Assembly: GCA_024195265.1 (NCBI GenBank)
Contig: JAJLRJ010000008.1
Location: forward strand, 24,491,932 to 24,555,931
DNA: 64,000 nucleotides
Direction: 5' to 3'
Origin: Dendrophyllia cribrosa
Lineage: Eukaryota; Cnidaria; Anthozoa; Scleractinia; Dendrophylliidae
Below the pieces are notes generated by a model. The model was not told the origin of the DNA, did not search any database, and saw only the letters and a program-made list of their open reading frames with translations. Shown piece after piece: positions 11,801-21,130 of the stretch (position 1 is its first letter; every line of letters starts with the position of its first letter). Both the position numbers and the translations under genes were made by a program.

Positions 11801-13251
11801 ATATCTCATTACCATAACAACCAGTTGTCGCCAAACTTTACCAAAATGTGTCTCAAGAATAAACGAACAGCTAATGAAAATGGCATGTGCTAATCTGGCA
11901 ACCACTAAGATTGAGGACAGGACAAACTGTTACTGAAATTAATTTTAAAATTTTGCATTCCTTTATCTCTGTTAAGCTTAGCCTAGTAGATCCTGATAAC
12001 TTTCCACAAAAAAAATTGTGTCAATTTTAAACAAGTTGATTTAAGGAAACTGAAATCAAGACTAATATCAACTTTTAAACAATCCATACCTTAGATTAAA
12101 CCAAAACACAGAAATTAAATAAAACTATCCCGCTGAATGACAAATGGTGTCAGTGTTTCAATTTTATACCGAGACTATGTCAGCGGAAACAGAAATTAAG
12201 AAAATTTAATTTTAAATTTATCCATCGGGTAGTTGTTACCAGAAAGAAACTTTGTAAATTTTGCATCAAATCAGATAGTGATTGTATTTATTGTGGTGAT
12301 GAAGACTCTGGCAAAACGCACACTACTGAACGGATGAAAAATGGGTGGCCGAGCCATTTTAAATGGTTACCATGAATGGACAGCTGAAAGGTTGAAAAAA
12401 AAATTGAATGGATAAAGTTGAACAGCTGACTGTGAATGCCTGAATGGAAAAATAATTATTTCCAACGGCTGGCTGTGAATGGCTGAACAGCTAAAGAATC
12501 TCAGTATTTGGAACAGCTGGCTGTGATTGGGTAAAGAATTATTTCTAACGGCTGGCTGTGAACGACTTAAAGGGAGGGTTTCAAGGTTCTGCGCATGTGC
12601 AAGTTATGACGCAACCAATTTAATTTCATTGTTTAGACCAATCGGAATTAGCGAATGGATAACTCTGGCGGGAAATTTGCCCGTGAAAATGTCGCGGTCA
12701 GTCAGCTGATTGAATGGATGATTATACATACCCATGTGTGCCATGAAAACTACCAGAGCGTAGAATAAATCTTTTGGGTCAAAGGTTTTATTCAGTGTTG
12801 ACTTTGTCGGTGTAATCTGTTGAAATTTTCTGTGAATTTTGGTCATCCTTCACTTTGTTTGGACTTAATTTAATATAGTATGTGGTTATTGAAGTAGATG
12901 TGAGTGATTTTTTAACTGATAAAATTGGTAAGAAAACGAATAAAGCATTTTAATCTATGCACATGCGCTGAACCGTGAAACCATCCCTTTTATGGCTGAA
13001 GAAAAATTTTGAATGGCTGGCTGTGAACACGGCTAATTATAAATTAAGTAAATTGCATGCTAATTGTTTACCTTTACAGAGTACTTTTATTACTACATTG
13101 TAAGGACAATGAAACCATCTACCAGTATTTGTCACTTTGACTTGAAGGCCAGAGAATGATGAACATGGTTTCTTTAATGTAAACAAGCGGCCCGAAGCCC
13201 AAGTGCAAAATTCATGTGTAAAATTCTTTCTGAACTTCATGTTTACAAATT
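1792..13251 (-). CDS. Collagen-like protein with EAR (EPTP) beta-propeller, seven exons visible
   Basis: Multi-exon gene read from 13251 down to 1792. Exons: 13251-13072, 8008-7965, 6946-6893, 6270-6217, 4712-4623, 4112-4076 and 2865-1792. All junctions are AG/GT and all phases agree. The product has an N-terminal segment with four Cys, five collagen Gly-X-Y exons, a linker ending CCALDC, and seven EAR repeats. EAR repeats (known from LGI and TSPEAR proteins) fold into a beta-propeller used in extracellular protein contacts, so a secreted or matrix protein is expected. No signal peptide was found, so a further 5' exon is missing. The frame breaks once in the terminal exon near 2437, as a sequencing error or a real one-base deletion. 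The collagen plus EAR architecture is inferred from splice logic; a transcript would settle it. Confidence 0.75.
3257..3376. mobile_element. Foldback MITE with TTA target duplication
   Basis: Near-perfect palindrome of about 50-bp arms, starting GGCCCGATTCAAACGTCGAA and ending TTCGACGTTTGAACCGGACC. It is flanked by TTA at 3254-3256 and 3377-3379. A 3-bp TTA duplication fits PIF/Harbinger (Tourist-like) MITEs. It lies in an intron of the collagen/EAR gene. Confidence 0.8.
3402..3784. mobile_element. Nested inverted-repeat elements
   Basis: The outer pair is TATCTCCCAACTCAAA (about 3407-3422) and TTTGAGTTGGGAGGTATAAC (about 3760-3779). Inside it, 3428-3615 is a second inverted repeat with ends GGTATACACCTTATTCATAA and TTATGAATAAGGTGTATAAC. 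Either one MITE sits inside another or this is one compound foldback element. No coding content. Confidence 0.65.
4076..4112 (-). CDS. Exon: Cys linker between collagen and EAR domains
   Basis: A 37-bp exon after acceptor TTTCAG and before donor GTAAGA. It encodes GSFSSKPACCAL plus the first base of the Asp codon completed by the terminal exon. It starts in phase 0, matching the end of the preceding collagen exon. The CC pair plus the C in the next exon may trimerise or brace the stalk. Confidence 0.75.
4623..4712 (-). CDS. Exon: collagen Gly-X-Y
   Basis: A 90-bp, phase-0 exon that encodes GEKGSPGLKGSQGEKGQQGQ followed by KGMPGTCDAK: eight Gly-X-Y triplets rich in Lys/Glu/Gln, then a Cys that ends the triple helix. 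Acceptor ACTGAG, donor GTAATT. Confidence 0.85.
4857..5183. mobile_element. MITE with about 35-bp terminal inverted repeats
   Basis: The ends AACACGAAGACGCACTATAA (after 4863) and TTATAGCGCGTCTTCGTGTT (to about 5180) are inverted copies. The interior has no open frame. It lies in the intron between two collagen exons. Confidence 0.7.
5290..5718. mobile_element. Foldback element with TA flanks
   Basis: The termini are ACCCAAGCTCCTAGTGTGAG and its inverse at 5697-5716, each next to TA (5290-5291 and 5717-5718). The inverted arms extend about 100 bp with mismatches. TA flanks fit a Tc1/mariner-type MITE. The centre holds the separate short hairpin at 5398-5457 and a small ATG frame from 5478 that I do not regard as a gene. 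Confidence 0.75.
5398..5457 (+). repeat. Short hairpin inside the foldback element
   Basis: The arms GTTTTAGTTTCACTGATTTC and GAAATCAATGAAACTAAAAC pair over about 27 bp with one C/A mismatch around a short A/T loop. The stem size resembles a small-RNA precursor, but no expression evidence exists here. Confidence 0.7.
5863..6014. mobile_element. MITE, GTTGTGG family, copy 1
   Basis: The inverted arms TAAGTTGTGGTGCAATTTTG and CAAAATTGCACCACAACATA extend through TTTATTTTCCTTTGT and its complement. The loop contains a CCATACCCAAAAACA motif that is also found, inverted, in the copy at 9525-9664. A third copy lies at 48839-48993. Confidence 0.8.
6217..6270 (-). CDS. Exon: collagen Gly-X-Y, 54 bp
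   Basis: Exactly 54 bp, phase 0, encoding GEKGKPGIGGNSGNVSRK; the Gly-X-Y pattern lapses in the last triplet. Acceptor TTTTAAG, donor GTAAGC. The 54-bp unit is the classic collagen exon size. Confidence 0.8.
6231..6366 (-). repeat. Tandem duplication of a collagen exon, second copy lacking a donor
   Basis: A unit of about 66 bp (about 6231-6296 and 6297-6362) covers most of the 54-bp exon plus its upstream intron edge. The upstream copy would read GEKGEPGIGGNNGN but runs into GTTATAATT with no AG/GT donor, so it is probably a non-spliced exon remnant. It differs from the functional copy at only a few bases. Confidence 0.75.
6450..6790 (-). mobile_element. Fragment of poly-G-ended hAT-like element
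   Basis: A G-rich start (GGAGGAGGGGGGCGGTACTC) is followed by sequence matching, in inverted order, the element at 30213-30667 (GTGCCGCTGTGAAGGGTA and repeated 'GGATAGGGTATAG' motifs). The other end is not recognisable, so the copy is truncated or decayed. Confidence 0.6.
6893..6946 (-). CDS. Exon: collagen Gly-X-Y, 54 bp
   Basis: A 54-bp, phase-0 exon encoding GEKGESGMPGWDGNPGIK, six perfect Gly-X-Y triplets. Acceptor TTTTTTAG, donor GTATTT. It is close in sequence to the other GEKG exons, which suggests expansion by exon duplication. Confidence 0.85.
7738..7902 (+). pseudogene. Fragment resembling an SGNH-hydrolase-like domain (uncertain)
   Basis: An open stretch on the plus strand reads DIVVLDIGTNNHSDKIT and ends in TGA at about 7900. 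DIVVLDIGTN resembles the conserved block with the catalytic-region Asn of GDSL/SGNH hydrolase domains, which occur in some invertebrate retroelements. No start, splice context or further domain is visible, so I treat it as a transposon-derived relic. Confidence 0.35.
7965..8008 (-). CDS. Exon: start of the collagen Gly-X-Y region
   Basis: A 44-bp exon that begins with GA, completing a Gly codon from the previous exon, and encodes KDGRDGRDGTSRGK. Acceptor AACACAG, donor GTTGGT. Its phase requirement (one base carried in) is exactly met by the exon ending at 13072. Confidence 0.75.
8302..8420. repeat. GC-rich palindromic patch
   Basis: Contains CCTCGCGAAGCGAGG followed by GGGCCGAAGGCCC and GCGGCCGAAGGCCG-like hairpins, in strong contrast to the AT-rich surroundings. 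The GGGCCGAAGGCCC hairpin recurs at the left end of the elements at 38446 and 49979, so this may be a related element terminus. Confidence 0.5.
9525..9664. mobile_element. MITE, GTTGTGG family, copy 2
   Basis: The arms GTATATGTTGTAGTTAACTT and AATTAACTACAACATATAC are inverted copies that extend through CAGGTAATTTT. The loop includes TTGGGTATGGTAATATATGC. Same family as 5863-6014 and 48839-48993. Confidence 0.8.
10574..10596 (+). repeat. Poly-G run of 23 nt
   Basis: Uninterrupted G tract after AAAGGTT. No matching TACTC element end follows, unlike the other G tracts here. It could form a G-quadruplex; length is unreliable in assemblies. Confidence 0.9.
12320..13040. repeat. GAACGGCTG-type dispersed repeat, interrupted by a TTAA element
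   Basis: Repeated GAATGGCTG / GGCTGGCTGTGAA motifs match the block at about 57995-58560, where both begin with (C)TACTGAACGGA and share GGTTACCATGAA. The TTAA element 12571-12988 sits inside it, and the GGCTGGCTGTGAA motif resumes on its right side at about 13015. Confidence 0.65.
12571..12988. mobile_element. TTAA-flanked MITE (AGGGAGGGTTTCA family), copy 1
   Basis: The ends AGGGAGGGTTTCA and TGAAACCATCCCT are inverted repeats, flanked by TTAA on the left (12567-12570) and TTTA on the right. About 85% similar by eye to 45797-46199. TTAA duplication is the signature of piggyBac-type transposition. No transposase is encoded. Confidence 0.85.
13072..13251 (-). CDS. Candidate exon: Cys-containing segment before the collagen domain
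   Basis: A 180-bp open exon with a weak acceptor (TTTTAAG) and a good donor (AAAG/GTAAAC). It encodes FVNMKFRKNFTHEFCTWASG, then a stretch with Cys at PCSSF, FHCPYN and VLCK. It ends with one base (G) that joins the 8008 exon to give VLCKGKDGRDGRDG, so the collagen region begins directly. The domain is not one I recognise. The phase match and Cys content argue that it is real; the weak acceptor keeps confidence moderate. Confidence 0.5.
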
Positions 13252-13855
13252 CTTAAAACAAATCTTGAATCAACTAAATATAATAATTGAATTTAAAGAC
13301 TGCAGGGAAAGTTAGCAGAAAAATAAATTTAGCCCTTTTAAGTTTGTCAGTGTACGTAGCTGTCGGTAAAAATTGTATCATATTGCATATGTCAAAAGGG
13401 TAATTTGAAACCTGAATACAGACCATGCGCTTCCAAGAATTCTCTGTTATCCTTGTACTTTTGCTCGCCAATTACGGCTGATAAACGGCAAGGGAATGGC
13501 TTGAACGGCTCGAATGGATAGCAGTTAGCATTGTTTTCGCATGAGAGGTCACATACCGCAAGAAGGGGCTCGAGGCTCACAAAAAATGGCTCTGGCTCAC
13601 AGGCTTGCACATTAGTTACTCTCAAGTCGCCAGATTGCATTAAAACACAACATTATAGAACTGTCACCCTCCCCTCCCCCCTCCATTCAGTTTCCTATCA
13701 CAAAAAAAAAAATACCACCAACTTGGGGCTGGGGCTGACTAAGATGGCGGCCACACACGTTTTGTGAGCTCCAAAGCCGATGGCGAGTTTACAAGGTATT
13801 GAAGATATTTTGGTTAAATGCCTCTGTGTTCCTAGGAGTAGATGGATGTAGGCAA

Positions 13856-14692
13856 ATGTCTCTTCTGACTAAAAATATGCCAGATAGCAAAAGTAAAGAA
13901 AAAAAGCGTCTTCGTGGCTCGAGTTCATCCGCCGGAGAAGATGATTCAAGCATACTCGATAAGCTCACGGGCATTCAAGAAAGAATAGAGAGAGGCTTCG
14001 ACAAAATCAACGGCGAATTACAAGCGCTCAAAACTGAGTTAAAGGAAGACATAAAATCCATCAGAGAAGAATTAAAGGACACTAAAAAATCTCTTGACGC
14101 TGTGTGGAAAGAAGTTGAATCTTTGAAAGGTATGAACAAACATTTGCAAGATCAAGTGAATAAGTTTCTCGAGGAAAACCAGCGATTAAAAGAAACGGTA
14201 GAAACTCTCAAAGAATGGGCAGTCAAACATGAAGATTACTCAAGAAGAGAAAACCTGAGATTCTATAATGTTTCTGAAGAAGGAGAAGAGAGCAATGACG
14301 AGTGCGTTCGAAAAGTCAAAGATATACTGTCCGAACTTGGTACACCTCCCGACTTGAAGCTTCATGCTATACATCGCACAGGGAAATCAAATGTAGGTGC
14401 AAATATTCAATCTGTGGAAAGTGTATCCAGCAATTCCGAAGCTACAAGTGTATCAAGAGAAGAAAGATCAAGAGCTGCGATTCGTCCAAGACCGATATTA
14501 GTGCGGTTCATTTCACGTATGGACTCCGATTTGGTCTGGACAAAGAGAAAGGAACTTATGAACAGTCCGCGATTCTCCTCAGTGTTTATTGATAAGGATC
14601 TATCCATAGAATCAGCAAAAGAGCGAAGCAAATTGCGTGCGGCGTGCAAGAAAGCCAAAGAATTAAACATCGAAAGGGCATTTATCAGAGGT
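13856..14692 (+). pseudogene. LINE ORF1 protein, left part (interrupted)
   Basis: Open from an upstream in-frame region; the likely start is the ATG at 13856 (MSLLTKNMPDSK). A basic, Ser-rich N-terminus is followed by a long coiled coil (about residues 35-135, heptads rich in L, E and K such as LKTELKEDIKSIREELKD) and then a conserved block, RRENLRFYNV. That block resembles the RRM-like core of L1 ORF1 proteins, which bind RNA as trimers. The frame is intact up to FIRG, where a foldback element splits it. The remaining C-terminus lies at 16493-16597. Confidence 0.8.
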
Positions 14693-16478
14693 TGTATCGA
14701 AAACCAAGACCCACGAAAACGAAGACCTAAGACCTAAGACCCAAATCTAAGACCTAAAACTAAGACCTAAAACTAAGACCTAAAACTAAGACCCCCTATA
14801 ATTTACCTTTTTTACCAGGGTCTTAGTTTTCGTTTTTTCGAAAACTAAGACCTAAAACTAAGACCCCCTTTTATTTCTTTAAAGGCCGTTTTTTTTCTTT
14901 TTCCAAAGCCAATTTTGTTATTTCAATCCGTTATTCAGTATAAGACAATAATCAAAAACCAGATCACGAGGGTCTACGCGAAGTCTATGGCAAAAGTCAC
15001 TAAAGTCATTTTGACTAAGGCTTTTTATTTCTTTAGAGGCCGTTTTTTTCTTTTTCCAAAGCCAATTTTGTTATTTCAATCCGTTATTTACTATAAGACA
15101 ATAAACAAAAACCAGATGCGAAGTCTATGGCAAAAGTCATTTTGACACTGCTTACCAGGGTCTTAGTTTTCGTTTTTTCAGTTCGAAAACTAAGACCTAA
15201 AACTAAGACCCCCTTTTATTTATTTAAAGGCCGTTTTTTTTCTTTTTCAAAAGCCAATTTTGTTATTTCAATCCGTTATTCAGTATAAGACAATAATCAA
15301 AAACCAGATCACGAGGGTCTACGCGAAATCTATGGCAAAAGTCACTAAAGTCATTTTGACTAAGGCCTTTTATTTCTTTAAAGGCCGTTTTTTTCTTTTT
15401 CCAAAGCCAATTTTGTTATTTCAATCCGTTAAAGAACGCGCGATCCTGTCAATTTTTACGGCTTCACTTCTAGGTTCAATCAAGGGTAGACCCCGAACAA
15501 AAAAGGTGTCTGCGATTTTTCATGAGTGACGTTTTTTTTCCTACACCGTCTTGCTGTTTGATGTTTCCTCAGCGATAAACCAGATTCATAACTTTTAAAC
15601 GCGAGCACAATTTAACAAAGCCCGACACCTTTTTGCGAAGGAGGCCGTATCAAAGGGCGCCTCTGCCAATTTTCATCGTGTTTGGTCGAGAGATGCGCTT
15701 TAATAAACAAATTAAAAGTGTTCACCCCTTACACCCAAATTTATTTTTGAGTTCTGGACGCCAAAAATAGCCTGGCCTGCGTAGCAAGGGCTTCTGTTGG
15801 GTTTTATGCGCGGAAACGTTTGCTACGCAGGCTAAACGAAAAAGTACTAGACAAGTAATTCTCAACTTGATTGTTTGCATAAGAGCCAGGTCGCACTAGA
15901 GTAAAAAACAAAATTTAGCCGATGCCAAAATTACCAAAAATATGAAACCGCAAACGGAAGTCAGGTCAAAAATTTGAAAACATTTTTGGGTTACACATTG
16001 TTATTTTAAATTTCCTGTTGAAAAAGCAATCAATCATATTTCAGATTTCCATACTTTGCGCGAATATTTGCTCGCAAGTTGTTTCATGGCATTCAACCTA
16101 CAAGCTAACTAGAGTTTTCTGTTTATTATGCGATCATTTGACATGAATATCGCTTCTTTTGAGCAGTGTTTTCCTCGACTGTGGCCGCTTCCATTTCAAA
16201 TGAACTGAAAAAACGGCCTTTAAAGAAATAAAAGGGGGTCTTAGTTTTAGGTCTTAGTTTTCGAAAAAACGAAAACTAAGACCCTGGTAAAAAAGGTAAA
16301 TTATAGGGGGTCTTAGTTTTAGGTCTTAGTTTTCGAAAAAACGAAAACTAAGACCCTGGTAAAAAAGGTAAATTATAGGGGGTCTTAGTTTTAGGTCTTA
16401 GTTTTAAGTCTTAGTTTTAGGTCTTAGATTTGGGTCTTAGGTCTTCGTTTTCGTGGGTCTTAGTTTTCGATAGTCAAC
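14693..16478. mobile_element. Foldback element with long tandem-repeat termini and 14-bp target duplication
   Basis: Inserted in LINE ORF1 and flanked by CATTTATCAGAGGT at 14679-14692 and 16479-16492. The left end (TATCGAAAACCAAGACCCAC) and right end (GTGGGTCTTAGTTTTCGATA) are inverted repeats of over 200 bp, built from tandem CTAAGACCTAAAA units and hairpins. The right arm has one extra internal unit of about 64 bp. The interior has four direct copies of a segment starting near 14871, 15022, 15216 and 15366 (TTTAAAGGCCGTTTTTT). No transposase is visible. A 14-bp duplication is unusual for an inverted-repeat DNA element. Confidence 0.85.
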
Positions 16479-16492
16479 CATTTATCAGAGGT

Positions 16493-16597
16493 AAAAAACT
16501 AATAATTAATGGAAACAGCTTCTCAGTTAACAACATGCCAGAGTACCTTTTACCAAATAAAAATGAAGATGTTCAGCGATCAGCCAATTTTTCTTAA
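16493..16597 (+). pseudogene. LINE ORF1 protein, right part
   Basis: Directly after the right target duplication the ORF1 frame resumes as KKLIINGNSFSVNNMPEYLL and stops at TAA 16595-16597. Removing the insertion and one copy of the 14-bp duplication restores the frame, which fixes both insertion boundaries. Confidence 0.8.
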
Positions 16598-17055
16598 GAA
16601 AACTCTAGTTATGGAGTAAGTTTGTCTGTTTAAGTTTATACGAAGCTGCTATGCTAAATAAGATTCAAATATCAAACTAGATTATGCCTCAAATGTGATT
16701 ATTTGTTTTCTATTTCTGTAGTATCGTTACGATGGGTACATTAAAAAAATTAGCATACCAGTATCAACAACCGTAACTCGCTATTGTCACTGACATTCCA
16801 GCAAGTTAGAAGTCCGAAGTCCCAAGGGTCTTTTTAAGGTTCAAATCTTAAGACCTTTTATAGAACGTAATATGGCTGCGTTTGTATTTCTTATTCTTTT
16901 GTTCGGTGTAATTGTGTTCGTTGGTAATCGTGTTTTACTGTTTAAGAATTCATTGTTTAACCCCTCTCTTTCAGCTTCATTGAAAACGATAGCTATTGTC
17001 TCTAAAATAATGAATTTCCAATTCCATAAATTACAGGGGACCACAACAATTTAAA
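16598..17055 (+). other. LINE spacer between ORF1 and ORF2
   Basis: No supported coding region. A hydrophobic open stretch from the ATG at 16872 (MAAFVFLILLFG) is probably spurious. Confidence 0.4.
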
Positions 17056-17056
17056 A

Positions 17057-20000
17057 TTTAAAGCTATCTCGCTAAACGTTCGAGGCATCCGTTCATTTGA
17101 AAAAAGGAAAGCAATATTCAATTGGTTAATTAGGCAGAATGCTGATATTTGTTTTCTTCAAGAAACCTACAGCACGAATGATGTAGTCGATCAGTGGAAA
17201 AAACAACGGCCGGGCGAATCCTTTTTCTCACACGGTTCTAATCATAGTCACGGTGTAGCCATTCTCATTCGTAAGTCTCTAGATTTTAAAATTAAATCAA
17301 CGCGTGCTGATGATGAGGGCAGAAGTCTTATTCTAGAAGCTACCATTCAAGGCCTCCCCTTCCTTTTGATTAACGTTTACGCGCCAAATTGAATTTCATA
17401 CGATTTAGTAGACATTTGGAGAGTTCGCAACCCAGACAGCAAAAAATTCACTTGGGTCAAAAAAGCCCAATTATTCAAAGACGTCTCGATTATTGGCTTA
17501 TAAGTGATCTGCTTCAAGATGATGTTGCCAAAACAGATATTGTACCTGCAATCAAAACAGACCATGCTGCTATCGTTCTTGAGATCTACAGCCTAGCGGA
17601 CCTCCCTCGCAGCCCATCATTTTCGAAATTCAACAATAGCCTTCTAGATGATCCCATATACATGTACGTTCAGAATATACGAGACAACTATCCAATCTGG
17701 TTAGAAGAAATTGGATTTGTAACGATTTAAGAGTGAAGTGGGATTGGATTAAATATAAGATACAACAAGAAAGTATAATATACAGCAAATTGAAAGCTCG
17801 CGAAAGGAAAGCAAAGATAAAAACCATTGAAGATACACTAAAAATGCACGAAGAAATAATTGCAGAAGCACCGACTCCAGAAAATTTGATTAACTTAGAA
17901 GCAATTAAGATGGAGTACGAAAGGGAATTTGATTATATTGTAAGAGGTTCAATAATTCGCTCACGAGCCACCTGGTACGAACAAGGCGAAAGAAATTCAA
18001 AATACTTTCTTAACTTAGAAAATAATAACAAAAAGAAAAGCTGCATTAGGAAACTTCAAAAGCCTGACGGAATAGAAACCACCGATGCAAATGTTATACT
18101 AAAGGAAATTAATCTACAGCTTTTATTCAGATCTTTATAATGTCGAACCAGACATTCAAACTGACTTAATGGATTGTCCCTTTTTTGCAAGCCCCGCAGC
18201 AATTCCTAAATTAGATGAAGCTATGAAAGAAATATGCGATGGCCAATTGACATACTCTGAATGTTTTCAAGTGCTCTCAACATTCGAGAACAACAAAACT
18301 CCTGGAAATGACGGTCTTTCTGTAGAGTTTTATAAATTCTTCTGGCCAGAAGTTGGCACCCTTCTGGAAGACTCCTTAAATTACACCTACATTCACGGAG
18401 AATTATCAAATTCACAAAAAGAAGCGGTCATAACCCTGATAGAAAAAAGATAGAGATCAAAGATTTATTAAAAATTGGAGACCAATATCCTTCGTAAATG
18501 TAGACGTTAAAATTGGCTCGAAAGCTATTGCTAAACGTTTGGAAAAAGTATTACCACACATTATTCATTACGACCAGAATGCCTTTGTAAAAGGACTAAC
18601 AATTTTTGACGCAGTTAGAACAATAAATGATATTATGGAGTTTACGGAATTGAAGGGGTACCAAGGTATAATGACCACCATAGACTTTGAAAAAGCCTTT
18701 GACTCACTAGGCTGGGACTTTCTACTTAAATCGCTTGAATCATTATTTTGGTTTCGGCGCATCCTTCATAAAATGGATAAAAACTTTTTTATAAAGACAT
18801 AACGAGCTCTGTAGCTAACAATGGGTTTTTTACTCCAAGTTTTCGCATTAAACGAGGCGTCCGGCAAGGCGATCCACTTTCACCATCTCTTTTTAGAATA
18901 GTTCTTGAATTATTATCAATTTCTATCCGTAATAATGTTCGGATAAAGGGGATTAAAGTGGATGGAAATGAAATAAAATTAGTCACCTTTGCCGATGATA
19001 TGACATCATTCGTTCGCGATAAACAATCACGCATAACTCTCCTAGACGTTATCAAATCTTTTGGAAGATATTCAGGATTGATGATTAACCAAGACAAAAC
19101 GGAAACACTTCTTCTTGGAAATAACGCATCAAATAGCTTAGATTTGGGAACAATCGAGATTAAAAAATCCATCAAAATTTTAGGGGTTCACTTCACCTAC
19201 AATAACTTACTTTTTTACAAGCTGAACTTTGAATCAATTGAGAAATCTTTGAGAGATATGCTTAAAGGTTGGGGCTGGAGAGGCCTCATAATAATAGGCA
19301 AAATACAAGTTATCAAATCTTTGCGCTACCGAAGATTTTGTATAGGCTCGCTATGATCTCAAATAAAAAAGAATTCATAAAGAAAGTAAACACCCTACTT
19401 TATTCTTTTATTTGGAAAGGTAACGATAAGGTTAAACGCACTGTCTTAATTAGTCCAATTGAAAATGGTGGGCTCAAAATGCCAGACTTAGATTCGATGA
19501 TTGGCGCTCAAAGAATAATTTGTATTAAGAAGTATCTTGCTCCTACCATGGCTAGCTGGAAGTTTATTTTGGAATCTTATTTAAAGAAAGTGGGAGGAAA
19601 ATTCTTGTTTCAATGTAATTTTGATTATTCAAAATTATCTTTAATTCTTCCAGACTTCTACAGGGAATGTATTTTGACATGGTCGTCATTTAGTCACAAC
19701 ATTCCTTCCTCGTATACTGAGATATGTAATCAAGTTTTGTGGAACAACAAATATATTTGTATTGAATCTCGTTCAGTCTTTAACCAAAAGCTGATCAAGT
19801 CCGGATTCATAACGATTCGCGACCTCGTTGACTCGAATGGCGCTCTAATAGAAATCAGGGAACCACTACGCTCAACTCTTTCACCTGTCGACTATTTTCT
19901 GCTTTTTAGTCTAGCTAATGCCCTTCCGAAAGAATGGCGCAGAGTGTTAAAAACAAATGAGACTCCTGATCCTTCAAATGAAGAATTCGTTGATCTCACT

Positions 20001-20663
20001 AGATTTTCATTATTTCTTGAAGGGAAGAAAGTAGATATAGAAAAGGTCCAAGCTAGATCAGTCTATGATCATCTTATTTCTAAAATGTCGACAATGCCGA
20101 CAGCTATGATAAAATACAATGAAATTTACAATACAGCAAACTATCAGCTAGACTGGGAAAAAATTTACTCGCTATCCTTCCAAATAACGCTGGACACTAA
20201 ATTAAGGGAATTTCAATACAAGATACTTCATAGAATTTGTTATACAAACAAAATGCTTTTCAAATTTAGAATAGTTGATTCACCGCTATGCTACTTCTGC
20301 AAGGAAGAGTTAGAGACAATAGAACATTTTTTCTTCCAGTGTGAAATTGTGTCTCTTTTTTGGAATGAAGTAAATAACATCCTAAAATCGCAAAAGCTTA
20401 TTTCCGCCCCTTTCGAAATCAAGGATATTTTCTTTGGAATTGTCCGTGCAGTCAACAACAATGTTCTTATTAACTACATCATTCTCGAGGGTAAATACTT
20501 TATCTTTCGTTCTAAGCTTAATAAATCTCCTCTCTCCGTTAGTCTGTTTTTAGAAAAATGTAAGAGAACGTATCAAATCGAACGTTTTATTGCGAGAAGG
20601 AACAAAAAGCTTTTTCTCCACAACAAAAAATGGGAGCCCCTCCTCCCTCTTTTGAAACAATAG
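17057..20663 (+). pseudogene. LINE ORF2: endonuclease and reverse transcriptase, decayed
   Basis: The endonuclease start is readable at 17060-17392, with ISLNVRGIRSFEKRKA (Asn), CFLQETY (Glu) and INVYAPN. A stop at 17390 and a deletion remove the middle of this domain; its C-terminal end reappears at about 17450-17590 (RRLDYWLISD, KTDHAAI). Reverse transcriptase blocks follow in shifting frames: KTPGNDG, KNWRPIS (17.7-18.5 kb), [24 protein letters not shown] and the FADDMTSF catalytic box (about 18990). A long clean frame from 19269 to 20663 carries the C-terminal region with CYFCKEELETIEHFFFQC, a zinc-knuckle-like motif. Frame breaks lie near 17730, 18110, 18450, 18750 and 19330. Confidence 0.85.
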
Positions 20664-20742
20664 CTATAACTTTCTTTTGGTATACAAGTTATAAGGGTTT
20701 AAGTATGTTAAAAATATCTAAGTCTAAGTATCATTCTGGAAG

Positions 20743-21130
20743 TATTGTTTTGTAATTAGCGTAAGTATTGTATTGTAAGTAGTGTAAGTACTGTACTGTA
20801 AGAAGTATATGTATTGTTTTGTAAGTAGCGTAAGTATCGTATTGTAAGTAGTGTAAGTACCGTACTGCAAGAAGCATATGCATTGTTGTGTAAGTAGCGT
20901 AAGTATCGTATTGTAAGTAGTGTAAGTACCGTACTGTAAGAAGTATATGCATTGTTGTGTAAGTAGCGTACGTATCGTATTGTAAGTAGTGTAAGTACTG
21001 ACTGTAAGAAGCATATGCATTGTTGTGTAGGTAGCGTAAGTATCGTATTGTAAGTAGTGTAAGTACCGTACTGTAAGAAGTATATGTATTGATTTGTAAG
21101 TAGTGTAAGCTTTGTATTGTGAAATCAAAT
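20743..21130 (+). repeat. 69-bp minisatellite in the LINE 3' UTR
   Basis: About 5.5 units start near 20743, 20812, 20881, 20950, 21017 and 21087. Each contains TTGTAAGTAG / GTAAGTACCGTACTGTAAG variants. The array lies between the ORF2 stop and an AATAAA signal and poly-A tail at 21128-21162, so it belongs to the LINE 3' end. The minus-strand open frame across it is an artefact of a repeat length divisible by three. Confidence 0.85.

Larger units (their letters stand above)
8030..13071. other. Long intron of the collagen/EAR gene, repeat-rich
   Basis: No supported exon between 8009 and 13071. It holds a GC-rich hairpin-like patch (8302-8420), a MITE (9525-9664), a 23-nt poly-G run (10574-10596), the AACGGCTG repeat region (12320-13040) and a TTAA element (12571-12988). 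The rest is AT-rich sequence with no visible structure. Confidence 0.5.

Noticed and set aside
13392..13640. Minus-strand frame with several Cys (CDLSCENNANC)
   Set aside because: Contains segments of the GAACGGCT dispersed repeat and lacks good splice sites; not joined to the collagen gene.
14302..14670. Other-frame and antisense open frames over LINE ORF1
   Set aside because: Shadows of the coding frame.
14700..14800. CTAAGACC tandem repeats read as telomere-like or CRISPR-like
   Set aside because: The unit is about 13 bp, has no unique spacers and is not TTAGGG; it is the arm of a foldback element.
16872..17054. Hydrophobic plus-strand frame between LINE ORF1 and ORF2
   Set aside because: Short, no conserved features; most likely untranslated LINE spacer.
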